The position numbers and the translations under genes are program-made. A DNA stretch of 10,141 bases, from contig DEWC01000083.1 in assembly GCA_002363095.1 (NCBI GenBank), positions 1-10,141 of the forward strand, given 5' to 3'. Under the pieces are notes generated by a model. That model searched no databases. It worked only from the letters and a program-made list of their open reading frames with translations, and was not told the origin of the DNA. Below are positions 1 to 5,931 of this stretch, piece after piece; position 1 is the first letter of the stretch; the number at the start of each line of letters is the position of its first letter. Source of the stretch: Ruminococcaceae bacterium UBA3220 (GTDB lineage: Bacteria > Bacillota > Clostridia > Oscillospirales > Acutalibacteraceae).

Positions 1-253
1 AGTTCTGGAAAACCATGGCGATATCACGGTCCTTAGGCGCAACATCGTTAACAAGACGGTCGCCTATGTAAACCTCACCCTCGGAAATCTCTTCAAGTCC
101 GGCAACCATACGAAGGGTCGTTGACTTACCGCAACCTGAAGGACCGACAAGAATGATAAACTCCTTATCTTTGATTTCAAGATTAAAGTCGGAAACGGCA
201 GTAACCCCGCCCGGATATCTCTTATACACATTGCGAAGTGACAAACTTGCCAT
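1..253 (-). CDS. Sugar ABC transporter ATP-binding subunit, MsmX/UgpC/MalK type (partial, N-terminal 84 residues)
   Basis: This is the nucleotide-binding subunit of an ABC importer; it would sit on the cytoplasmic face of a permease pair and hydrolyse ATP to drive uptake, most often of oligosaccharides or glycerol phosphate. The visible protein begins MASLSLRNVYKRYPGG and carries a full Walker A motif, GPSGCGKST, at residues 37-45 and the Q-loop glutamine at residue 83 (VFQN). The signature motif, Walker B and the regulatory C-terminal domain lie beyond the window edge. The opening matches the MsmX/UgpC subgroup, in which one ATPase often serves several sugar transporters, so the substrate cannot be told from here. 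The start is supported by AGGAGGT at 263-269, nine bases upstream, and by a strong promoter. The gene is separated from rsuA by 132 bases and appears to be its own transcription unit. Family call is secure; substrate is unknown. Confidence 0.93.
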   Translation of the reverse strand, partial: MASLSLRNVYKRYPGGVTAVSDFNLEIKDKEFIILVGPSGCGKSTTLRMVAGLEEISEGEVYIGDRLVNDVAPKDRDIAMVFQN

Positions 254-306
254 AAAATATTTACCTCCTGTTTTATAACGTAAGCACATACGCATATTAT
301 GCTATC

Positions 307-335
307 ATTATATCAAATTTGATTTCAAAATGCAA
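307..335 (-). promoter_or_regulatory. Promoter of the ABC ATPase gene
   Basis: On the minus strand a TTGCAT -35 box (330-335) is followed after exactly 17 bases by a perfect TATAAT -10 box (307-312). Transcription would start near 300, giving a leader of about 47 bases before the ATG at 253. A perfect 12-base palindrome, ATCAAATTTGAT (312-323), lies in the spacer and touches the -10 box, so it could be an operator. The 254-385 intergenic stretch otherwise shows no gene and no convincing terminator for rsuA. Confidence 0.75.
312..323. promoter_or_regulatory. Perfect palindrome in promoter spacer, candidate operator
   Basis: ATCAAATTTGAT reads the same on both strands and lies between the -35 and -10 boxes of the ABC ATPase promoter, where a bound repressor would block RNA polymerase. 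Short AT-rich palindromes also arise by chance, and the cognate regulator is not in the window, so this is a candidate only. Confidence 0.35.
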
Positions 336-385
336 TTACTATTTCCTACAATGTTAGCACCTATAATTTGTTAAAGTTGCCATAT

Positions 386-1093
386 TTATCGAAATAAATT
401 TTCTTTTTCTTTTTCCGTTAAATAGCGACACTCACCCTCAGCCAGATTATTCGGCAAAATAAAACGGCCGATGCTTGTCCGTTTAAGTTCTACTACTCCG
501 AGGCCTGCCGTTCCGAACATTCTTTTTATTTGATGATATTTCCCTTCGGTGATGGTAATATCGGCGATGTTTTTGTCAATTATCCGAAGATTTGCCGGTT
601 TGCATAATGTTCCGTCAGCAAGGGTAATCCCCCCTTTAAACAAATCGACAAGAGTTTCATCAATTTCGCCGTCTAATACAACACGATAGGTTTTTCCTAC
701 GGTTTTTGACGGAGCGGTCAGGCGGTGGGCGAATGTCCCGTCATCGGTCAAAATCAAGAGCCCGGTTGTGTCCTTGTCCAATCTTCCGACGGGAAACATA
801 TTTTTTCTTTTCATTTCATACGGCACAATATCAAGAACCGTTTTTTGTTTTTTATCCTCGGTCGCGGAAAGCAAACCTTTCGGCTTGTTCATAACTATGT
901 AGATATATTCACTGAAAACAACCTTTTCGCCCTTGTAGAACACTTCTTGGGCTTCGGCGTCGAAAATATGCGACGGATCGCGAATAACGGTATCACCTAT
1001 TTTCACCTTGCCTCGGTGAATCTGTGTTTTAGCCATACTTCTCGGCAAATTGAGTTGGGTTGAAATAAACCTGTCTAATCTTTGCTTTTTCAT
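386..1093 (-). CDS. rsuA: 16S rRNA pseudouridine synthase, RsuA family
   Basis: Members of this family convert a specific uridine of ribosomal RNA to pseudouridine; the RsuA branch modifies U516 of 16S rRNA in E. coli. The 235-residue protein has an N-terminal S4 RNA-binding domain (about residues 3-50, RLDRFISTQLNLPRSMAKTQI) and a catalytic domain starting near YIVMNKPKG (65-73). The catalytic aspartate is D106 in GRLDKDTTGLLIL (103-115), and the family motif EGKYHQIKRMF lies at 183-193, followed by LKRTSIGRF. Length and domain order are normal for RsuA/RluB/RluE/RluF. The start at 1093 is needed to keep the S4 domain whole, although it overlaps the preceding gene by 65 bases and has only a weak upstream purine stretch, which suggests translational coupling. 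RsuA rather than the closely related RluB is a best guess from the compact size. Confidence 0.9.
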   Translation of the reverse strand: MKKQRLDRFISTQLNLPRSMAKTQIHRGKVKIGDTVIRDPSHIFDAEAQEVFYKGEKVVFSEYIYIVMNKPKGLLSATEDKKQKTVLDIVPYEMKRKNMFPVGRLDKDTTGLLILTDDGTFAHRLTAPSKTVGKTYRVVLDGEIDETLVDLFKGGITLADGTLCKPANLRIIDKNIADITITEGKYHQIKRMFGTAGLGVVELKRTSIGRFILPNNLAEGECRYLTEKEKENLFR

Positions 1094-1535
1094 CTCGTCT
1101 TATAAGCGGAAACATCTCTCCGTCAATTTCGCAGGATGATATGTCGCCGCCGATTATTCTCCCTTTATATACTATAAGATTTGCCCTCATATATTGAGGA
1201 TTTTCATCATCCGAGAGTTCATTAACTTCAAATGAAAACAAACTGCATTTGCTGCCTTTATAGAGGCTTAAATCAAAGCCCGCCTGCTTTTGTATCTCGT
1301 TATAGTTCAGATAAACATCCGAAAACTCGTCGGGGATTTCGATTTTCTTTTCGGTTTCACTCTCGGGATTAACGAAACATCCTAAGTCCTTTAAAAAAGC
1401 AATTCGCGCCTTACGGCTTGAACCGTTGGCTTTAATGTCAGACAAAGAGGAAACTTTCGATATAAAGAGAATCGAAAGAATGAGCAAAAGCAAAACTACT
1501 GCAAGGGATTTTCTCCCTAAAACCTTATATTTCAT
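1029..1535 (-). CDS. Membrane-anchored DUF4830-like protein
   Basis: The function is unknown. The 168-residue protein starts with a basic segment and a hydrophobic stretch at about residues 9-30 (SLAVVLLLLILSILFI), so it is probably anchored in the membrane with the rest outside, or is a signal peptide-bearing protein. The following region fits what I recall of DUF4830 in Clostridia: a helical segment ending in LKDLGCFVNPES, then IEIPDEFSDVYLNYNEIQKQAGFDLSLYKG, then RANLIVYKGRIIGGDISSCEIDGEMFPL. About 20 C-terminal residues after that core are coded by the region overlapping rsuA and look like an extension. It lies 44 bases after ispF. Its ribosome binding site (AGAGGTGA, six bases before the ATG) is inside a hairpin. 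The family call is from memory of the pattern and is moderately sure; no catalytic residues are evident. Confidence 0.72.
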   Translation of the reverse strand: MKYKVLGRKSLAVVLLLLILSILFISKVSSLSDIKANGSSRKARIAFLKDLGCFVNPESETEKKIEIPDEFSDVYLNYNEIQKQAGFDLSLYKGSKCSLFSFEVNELSDDENPQYMRANLIVYKGRIIGGDISSCEIDGEMFPLIRRDEKAKIRQVYFNPTQFAEKYG

Positions 1536-1573
1536 AAAAGGTCACCTCTTTATAGAAAAGAATATGACCTTTT
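1536..1573 (-). promoter_or_regulatory. Hairpin enclosing the ribosome binding site of the DUF4830-like gene
   Basis: In the minus-strand transcript AAAAGGTCA (complement of 1565-1573) can pair over nine bases with TGACCTTTT (complement of 1536-1544), which directly precedes the ATG at 1535. Inside the 20-base loop a second five-base stem TCTTT/AAAGA with loop TCTAT can form. The Shine-Dalgarno sequence AGAGGTGA runs from the inner stem into the outer one, so folding would hide it. The stem is AT-rich at its base, and a weak intrinsic terminator for ispF is the alternative reading. Confidence 0.5.
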
Positions 1574-1579
1574 TGAAAT

Positions 1580-2056
1580 TTATATTACACCGTCAATAAT
1601 GCAAACAGAATGCGCCGATACGCCCTCTTCCCTGCCGGTAAATCCAAGGTGTTCCTCGGTGGTGGCTTTAACGCTCACCTGAGACGGTGAAAGATTAAGC
1701 GCCTTCGCAATATTTCCCCTCATAGTTTCAATATACGGCGCAAGTTTCGGTGCCTGCGCTATAACGGTGGTGTCGATATTTAAGACTCTGTAACCATTGT
1801 CGGCAAGCAGTTTACCGACATTCGAAAGCAAAACGGCAGAGTCGATATCTTTAAACCGACTGTCGTTATCCGGAAAGTGCTTTCCGATATCGCCGAGTGC
1901 TGCCGCACCCAAAAGACTGTCGCAAACGGCATGGATAAGAACATCCGCGTCCGAATGACCGTCCAATCCTCTGTCAAAAGGAATATTAACGCCTCCGATA
2001 ATCAGTTTTCGGTTTTGTGAAAATCTGTGAACATCATAGCCATGACCTATTCGCAT
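1580..2056 (-). CDS. ispF: 2-C-methyl-D-erythritol 2,4-cyclodiphosphate synthase
   Basis: IspF converts CDP-methylerythritol 2-phosphate to methylerythritol 2,4-cyclodiphosphate with release of CMP, the fifth step of the methylerythritol phosphate route to isoprenoids, in the cytoplasm as a trimer. The 158-residue length is typical. It opens with the hallmark MRIGHGYDVHRF, where D8 and H10 with H42 (in DADVLIHAVCDSLLGA) form the metal site at the same numbers as in E. coli. GDIGKHFPD (55-63) and the C-terminal KATTEEHLGFTGREEG (130-145), which holds the nucleotide-binding threonines and glutamate, are intact. The start has GGAGGA at 2063-2068, six bases upstream and inside the end of ispD; ispD stops two bases before the ATG, so the two are translationally coupled. 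Function is secure. Confidence 0.98.
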   Translation of the reverse strand: MRIGHGYDVHRFSQNRKLIIGGVNIPFDRGLDGHSDADVLIHAVCDSLLGAAALGDIGKHFPDNDSRFKDIDSAVLLSNVGKLLADNGYRVLNIDTTVIAQAPKLAPYIETMRGNIAKALNLSPSQVSVKATTEEHLGFTGREEGVSAHSVCIIDGVI

Positions 2057-2058
2057 TT

Positions 2059-2790
2059 TTAATCCTCCGAAACATCGGCAAAAGCATTTGCCAGCATCAA
2101 GTCTTCTTTTGTTGTAATCTTAATGTTTATCGGGCTTCCTTTGCAGACAACGCACTTAAAACCCATCGCTTCCATTATAGAGGCATCATCGGTAAAGGTT
2201 TTATCCTTTATTGAATTAAGAGCAAATTTATACTTACTTACATTTACGCCTTGGGGCGTTTGAGCAAGATATATTCTTTCCCTGTCGAGAGTTGCGGTAA
2301 CCGTTGCTTCGCTGTCGGTTTGCTTAACGGTATCGACCGACTTTTCAGCTACAAGAGCGCAATCGCTTGTTTTTAAAGCTTCAGCAACATCTTTAATCAT
2401 TTTTTGAGTAACAAAAGGTCTGGCCCCGTCGTGTATGAGAACATTTTTCTCTCCCTTTGACAACCTTTCAAGACCGCACCTCACCGATTCTGTACGGTTA
2501 TTACCTCCGGCGACAATGTCGGTAACCTTGGAAAACCCGTAATCATCGCACAACTGCTGAACCTTTAAGATATCCTCGCTTTTGGTAACAATTATAACCG
2601 ACTTAATTATCTCGCATTTCTGGAATTTCGAAACGGTTCTCGCAAGCACGGGTATGCCTTTAACTTCGGCAAACTGCTTATTTATGCCTTGCATACGCGA
2701 AGAACTGCCGGCAGCAACAATTATCACCGCCAGTTGGTTATCAGCATCACATATTCTTTCATAGTCAAGAACGCTTTTTGTCAATTGCAT
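2059..2790 (-). CDS. ispD: 2-C-methyl-D-erythritol 4-phosphate cytidylyltransferase
   Basis: IspD transfers CMP from CTP to methylerythritol 4-phosphate, the third step of the methylerythritol phosphate pathway. The 243-residue protein has the CTP-binding loop AAGSSSRM (26-33) with the catalytic lysine in NKQF (K38), HDGARPF (120-126), AQTPQ (176-180), TDDAS (200-204) and NIKITTKEDL (222-231), all expected for the family. I chose the ATG at 2790, which has GGGTGA four bases upstream; a TTG at 2811 would add seven residues but lies in the T-rich tail of the terminator. Even so, about 20 residues (MQLTKSVLDYERICDADNQL) precede the usual N-terminus at AVIIVAAG, an extension of unknown role. It sits between an upstream terminator and ispF, two bases away. 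No promoter is evident directly in front. Confidence 0.97.
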   Translation of the reverse strand: MQLTKSVLDYERICDADNQLAVIIVAAGSSSRMQGINKQFAEVKGIPVLARTVSKFQKCEIIKSVIIVTKSEDILKVQQLCDDYGFSKVTDIVAGGNNRTESVRCGLERLSKGEKNVLIHDGARPFVTQKMIKDVAEALKTSDCALVAEKSVDTVKQTDSEATVTATLDRERIYLAQTPQGVNVSKYKFALNSIKDKTFTDDASIMEAMGFKCVVCKGSPINIKITTKEDLMLANAFADVSED

Positions 2791-2812
2791 AAAATCACCC
2801 AAAAACAGCAAA

Positions 2813-2841
2813 ACCGCACCTAACCTGACGGAAGGTGCGGT
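2813..2841 (-). terminator. Intrinsic terminator after the efp unit
   Basis: ACCGCACC and GGTGCGGT form a perfect eight-base, GC-rich stem around a 13-base loop that can add a CC/GG pair. In the minus-strand transcript the stem is followed by an interrupted T tract, TTTTGCTGTTTTT. It lies 12 bases after the stop of the zinc-ribbon gene and just before the ispD start. The broken T tract suggests that it may be leaky, which would let efp transcripts feed ispD and ispF. Confidence 0.75.
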
Positions 2842-2853
2842 CGATTCTAATAC

Positions 2854-3288
2854 TTATTTATCGTCTTCGTCCTTATCGGCACAGTCTTCACAATCGCAAT
2901 CTTCGCAATCGAAATCGAATTCAAGTTCGGTTCCGCAATTGGGACACTCAATGCCGCCGTCATCAATCATATCGTCATCAAGATAGATAACATCATGACA
3001 CTCGGGACACTCTATCTCATAAAGGCCATCATCGCAATCTTCGCAGTCGCAATCATCACAGTCGCAATCATCGTAAACAATTTCCTCTAAATCCGAAAGA
3101 TCTTCATCGACAGCGTCAATCTGCTCGCTCATATCATCGCAAGCATCCTCTATATCACATATCTCTTCGGTTATATCACCTAAGAGGTCAACAATAGCCA
3201 AAAGAAGCTTGCCTTCGTTTTTTGTTTCATCAATCGGTGTACAATCAAGAATACCCTTAATATACGCTAATTTCTCGCAAATATCCAT
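2854..3288 (-). CDS. CD1247-type protein with zinc ribbon and Cys/Asp-rich segments
   Basis: This protein is of unknown function. It has 144 residues and two parts. The N-terminal part (about 1-72, MDICEKLAYIKGILDCTPID...) is helical and acidic, ending in a likely coiled stretch (EQIDAVDEDLSDLEEIV), and resembles the domain I know as the CD1247 N-terminal domain of Clostridia. Residues 94-118 form a zinc ribbon, CPEC-17 residues-CPNC. Runs of alternating Cys and Asp/Glu flank it at 74-87 (DCDCDDCDCEDCDD) and 127-136 (DCEDCDCEDC). There are 17 cysteines in total. The ATG at 3288 is preceded by AAAGGAGA; a longer reading from a TTG at 3348 would run into efp. It follows efp by 22 bases, so both share a promoter, which hints at a translation-linked role. 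Metal binding is inferred from the cysteines. Confidence 0.85.
   Translation of the reverse strand: MDICEKLAYIKGILDCTPIDETKNEGKLLLAIVDLLGDITEEICDIEDACDDMSEQIDAVDEDLSDLEEIVYDDCDCDDCDCEDCDDGLYEIECPECHDVIYLDDDMIDDGGIECPNCGTELEFDFDCEDCDCEDCADKDEDDK
2882..2911. repeat. Two-copy 15-base repeat coding Cys/Asp-rich tail
   Basis: CAGTCTTCACAATCG (2882-2896) is followed directly by the near-copy CAATCTTCGCAATCG (2897-2911). The unit is five codons and codes for the C-terminal acidic cysteine run of the zinc-ribbon protein. It probably grew by slippage and could vary in copy number between strains. Confidence 0.6.
3044..3072. repeat. Two-copy 15-base repeat coding central Cys/Asp run
   Basis: CAGTCGCAATCATC occurs at 3044-3057 and again at 3059-3072, a 15-base period, with a degenerate further unit at lower coordinates (CGCAATCTT from 3033). 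It codes for the DCDCDDCDCEDCDD run ahead of the zinc ribbon and shares its vocabulary with the repeat at 2882-2911. Confidence 0.6.
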
Positions 3289-3310
3289 TTGAAAATCTCC
3301 TTTATATAAT

Positions 3311-3868
3311 TTACGCGCGTTCCATATACTCGCCGGTGCGGGTATCAATACGAATAACTTCGCCTTCGTTTATGAATAACGGTACACGAATTTCACAACC
3401 GGTTTCAAGCGTTGCGGGCTTGGTGGCGTTGGTCGCGGTATTACCTGCAAATCCGGGCTCGGTATGAGAAACGGTAAGCTCAACAAATGTTGGCGGCTCA
3501 ACACCGAAAACTTTGCCCTTGTAGGACAAAATCTTACAAATCATATTCTCTTTTACAAACTTAAAGTTATCACCAACTTCACTCTTGTTGATAGGAATCA
3601 TATCATAAGTTTCCTGGTCCATAAAATAATACAGATCGCCGTCCGCATAGGAATACTCCATATCCTTGCGCTCAATATAAGCGGTAGGGAATTTTGCGGT
3701 CGGGTTGTAAGATTTTTCAACAACAGCCCCGGTTATAACATTTTTTGTTTTTGTTCTGACGAAAGCGGCGCCTTTTCCCGGTTTAACATGCTGGAACTCA
3801 ACCACCTGCAAAACCTGTCCGTCTTCCTCAAAAGTTACGCCATTTCTAAAATCTCCGGCACTAATCAT
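3311..3868 (-). CDS. efp: Translation elongation factor P
   Basis: EF-P binds ribosomes stalled on consecutive prolines, between the P and E sites, and restores peptide bond formation. At 185 residues it has the normal three-domain length. Domain I (KOW-like) begins MISAGDFRNGVTFEEDGQVLQVVEF and carries the loop PGKG with K32 at the tip, the position modified in some bacteria, for example B. subtilis. No beta-lysylation genes are in the window, so whether K32 is modified is unknown. Domain III ends with the conserved GCEIRVPLFINEGEVIRIDTRTGEYMERA. The start has GGAGGA at 3876-3881, seven bases upstream, and a consensus promoter about 30 bases further. It leads a two-gene unit with the zinc-ribbon gene, ended by the terminator at 2813-2841. 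Confidence 0.98.
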   Translation of the reverse strand: MISAGDFRNGVTFEEDGQVLQVVEFQHVKPGKGAAFVRTKTKNVITGAVVEKSYNPTAKFPTAYIERKDMEYSYADGDLYYFMDQETYDMIPINKSEVGDNFKFVKENMICKILSYKGKVFGVEPPTFVELTVSHTEPGFAGNTATNATKPATLETGCEIRVPLFINEGEVIRIDTRTGEYMERA

Positions 3869-3900
3869 TTAGAATTCCTCCATAGTTTAATCTATTATAA

Positions 3901-3929
3901 ATTATAGAACACATAGTGTTAAATGTCAA
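3901..3929 (-). promoter_or_regulatory. Consensus promoter of efp
   Basis: On the minus strand a perfect TTGACA (3924-3929) and a perfect TATAAT (3901-3906) are separated by exactly 17 bases, an ideal sigma-A-type promoter in line with high constitutive expression. A second TATAAT follows at 3894-3899, off-spacing from the -35 box. The spacer contains the inverted repeat AACAC-TAT-GTGTT (3908-3920), a possible operator. The -35 box lies 18 bases beyond the ktrA stop codon, and no terminator is visible between the units. Confidence 0.9.
3908..3920. promoter_or_regulatory. Inverted repeat within efp promoter spacer
   Basis: AACAC and GTGTT are perfect five-base arms around a three-base centre, lying wholly between the -35 and -10 boxes of efp. 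The position would suit a repressor, but the arms are short and no regulator is known for this site. Confidence 0.3.
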
Positions 3930-3946
3930 GAAATATTGATGTAAGT

Positions 3947-4594
3947 TTAAATATCAAAGCATTTTCTGACGCTTTTCAGGCTTCCCAAAACCAAAAGATG
4001 CTGTTCCTTATCGAGAACGGTATCGGGAGTTATGGTGATATCAAGTTCATCGTTCGCCTTAATTGCCATAATATTTATTCCGTATTTCGGTCTTATTCCT
4101 ATTTCACCTACTGTAAGCCCGTCCCATCTATCGGGTATTGCAACCTCAAAAATCGAGAAGTTATCGTCAACGCGGACATAATCGAAAACATTTTCGGAAG
4201 TATAGGTAATTGCCGCCCAGAGCGCCAACTGCTTTTCGGGAAAAATTACGGCGTCGGCACCGTTTCGTAACAGGAATTTTTCGTGAATATCATTAGTCGC
4301 GACCGAAACGACCTTTTTCGCTCCGAGTTCTTTTAACAGGGAGGTCGTTTGAAGCGAGTTTTGAAAATTATCCCTTATCGTAACAAAGCAAACATCAAAA
4401 TTGCTGACGCCGAGAGATGAAAGGAATTTTTTGTCGGTACAGTCTCCGATCTGGGCGTCGGTAACGAGAGGGGCAATATCGTTGATCAGATTTTCGTGAA
4501 AATCAACAGCCATAACCTCATGTTTCATTTCAACAAGCCTTTCGGCTATCCTTTGTCCGAATCGACCAACACCTAAAAGCAAAACACTTTTCAT
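3947..4594 (-). CDS. ktrA: Potassium channel gating subunit, KtrA/TrkA family (single RCK unit)
   Basis: KtrA-type proteins form a cytoplasmic octameric ring that binds nucleotides and opens or closes a KtrB potassium channel; in Firmicutes the RCK_C domain is also a known c-di-AMP target. The 215-residue protein has one N-terminal Rossmann RCK_N domain (about 1-125) with GVGRFG at 8-13 and an acidic residue, D31, ending the second strand, as in NAD(H)/ATP-binding members. The RCK_C domain covers about 135-215 (VAIPDRWDGLTVGEIGIRPKYGINIMAIK). The length fits KtrA/KtrC (about 220) and not the double-unit TrkA. It follows the ktrB-like gene by 14 bases and has AAGGAG upstream of the ATG, so it is the last gene of the potassium operon and most likely the partner of that channel. 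The choice between the names ktrA and ktrC is arbitrary. Confidence 0.93.
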   Translation of the reverse strand: MKSVLLLGVGRFGQRIAERLVEMKHEVMAVDFHENLINDIAPLVTDAQIGDCTDKKFLSSLGVSNFDVCFVTIRDNFQNSLQTTSLLKELGAKKVVSVATNDIHEKFLLRNGADAVIFPEKQLALWAAITYTSENVFDYVRVDDNFSIFEVAIPDRWDGLTVGEIGIRPKYGINIMAIKANDELDITITPDTVLDKEQHLLVLGSLKSVRKCFDI

Positions 4595-4608
4595 AATTAA
4601 CTCCTTTT

Positions 4609-5931
4609 TTATCCTACGGTTATATTCTCAGCCGGATATTTTGTCAGGTCTGCGTCAGCAGAGTTTACCGTTGCGAAAACAAAGGTCAGCCCTCCTACGC
4701 GTCCTAAAAACATTAAAGAAATCAAAACTATCTTTGAAACGGTATGCAAACCCGGTGTTATTCCGGTTGTGAGACCTACCGTACCGACCGCAGATGCGGT
4801 TTCAAAAAGACAGTTAATAACGGGAATTCCCTCTGCTCTATTGAGAATTACCGCGCCGATAACAAATAAAAATAAATAGAGCATGAATATTGCCGCGGCG
4901 TTTTTGACTACTCTTTCGGGGATTCGTCTTTTAAACATTACGGCGTCGTTTTTCTTTTTAAAGACCGAAGAAACCGAGGCAAACATAACGGCAATCGTCG
5001 TTATTTTCATTCCGCCCGCAGTAGAGCCCGGCGCACCGCCGATAAGCATCAATGAAATCATCATTATTTTTCCGCTGTCGGAAATACCGTCAAACGATAT
5101 TGAGTTAAACCCCGCCGTTCTGAGTGTTACGGATTGGAAAAGCGATGCAAATATTCTTTCAGATAACGGAGATTTTGAAAACTCAAAAAAATAGAAAAAC
5201 ATCGCCGGCAAAAGCACTAAAAGGGTTGTGGCAAACAAAATCACCTTAGATTGCATTTTGTACTTTTTAAAACTAAACTTATGTTCCTTAAAATCCTGCC
5301 AGGTCAAAAATCCTATACCGCCTATGATAATGAGAAGCATTACGGTTATATTCATAACAGGGTTATCGGTATAATCACACAGCGAAGAAAACGGTTGCTT
5401 TCCGCCGATTATATCAAATCCGGCGTTACAAAAAGCGGAGACCGAATGAAAAACGCCGTATTTAAGAGCGGTTAAAAAACTGAATTTTTGATAAAACACA
5501 AATGTTAATACCGCCGCGCCCAGCATTTCAATGAACAGCGTTGTTCGGACGATAAATCCTGTAAATCCGACAATCCCACCTATATGATCGGCTGAAATGG
5601 AGTTTTTCATAAGATTGCGCCCCGAAAGACCTATTCGCCGCCCCGATATAATGGCAATAAGGGTGGTCATGGTTACAACGCCCATACCGCCTATCTGAAT
5701 CATAACAAGGATTACGGCTTTACCGAATAATGTGAAATGTGCGGCAGTATCCTTAACTACAAGCCCGGTAACACAGGAAGATGAAGTTGCCGTAAACAGC
5801 GCATCAACAAATCCGGTTTTTTCGTATGAAGAAATCGGCAGCATTAACAAAATGGTTCCGAGCAAAATCATTGCGGAAAATCCAAGCAGTACGATTCTTT
5901 CGGATGTAAAGGTTTTTTTCTTTAATTTCAT
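4609..5931 (-). CDS. ktrB: Potassium channel subunit, KtrB/TrkH family
   Basis: This is the membrane channel of a Ktr-type potassium uptake system, often sodium-dependent, gated by a KtrA ring. The 440 residues match KtrB length. Four repeated membrane-pore-membrane units each show a filter segment: CVTGLVV (53-59), CNAGFDI (168-174), RTAGFNS (271-277) and GTVGLTTG (383-390). The filter glycine is thus present in all four. The broken helix of unit 3, with the loop IGGAPGSTAGGMK (297-309), is the KtrB intramembrane gate. The ATG at 5931 directly abuts the stop codon of the upstream trkH, with AAGGTGAG inside the end of that gene, indicating coupled translation. The ktrA-like gene follows by 14 bases. 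It is clearly different from the 492-residue TrkH next door, so this is not a simple recent duplication. Confidence 0.94.
   Translation of the reverse strand: MKLKKKTFTSERIVLLGFSAMILLGTILLMLPISSYEKTGFVDALFTATSSSCVTGLVVKDTAAHFTLFGKAVILVMIQIGGMGVVTMTTLIAIISGRRIGLSGRNLMKNSISADHIGGIVGFTGFIVRTTLFIEMLGAAVLTFVFYQKFSFLTALKYGVFHSVSAFCNAGFDIIGGKQPFSSLCDYTDNPVMNITVMLLIIIGGIGFLTWQDFKEHKFSFKKYKMQSKVILFATTLLVLLPAMFFYFFEFSKSPLSERIFASLFQSVTLRTAGFNSISFDGISDSGKIMMISLMLIGGAPGSTAGGMKITTIAVMFASVSSVFKKKNDAVMFKRRIPERVVKNAAAIFMLYLFLFVIGAVILNRAEGIPVINCLFETASAVGTVGLTTGITPGLHTVSKIVLISLMFLGRVGGLTFVFATVNSADADLTKYPAENITVG

Noticed and set aside
254..385. Small RNA gene or terminator in the largest intergenic gap
   Set aside because: Apart from the promoter, palindrome and ribosome binding site of the ABC gene, I see no stable stem with a T tract and no open frame.
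2791..2811. Upstream TTG start for ispD, adding MLFLGDF
   Set aside because: It falls in the T-rich tail of the terminator and has no good ribosome binding site, whereas the ATG at 2790 has GGGTGA just upstream.
2882..3072. CRISPR-like short repeats
   Set aside because: The repeats are in frame, five codons long, only about two copies each and without unique spacers; they encode the Cys/Asp runs of a protein.
3289..3348. Longer start (TTG at 3348) for the zinc-ribbon gene
   Set aside because: It would overlap the end of efp, and the ATG at 3288 has AAAGGAGA in the right place and begins with the family-like MDICEKLAYIKG.
3464..4270. Plus-strand open frames of 147 and 115 codons opposite efp and the ktrA-like gene
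   Set aside because: Their products look like no known family and are explained as mirror frames of the well-supported minus-strand genes.
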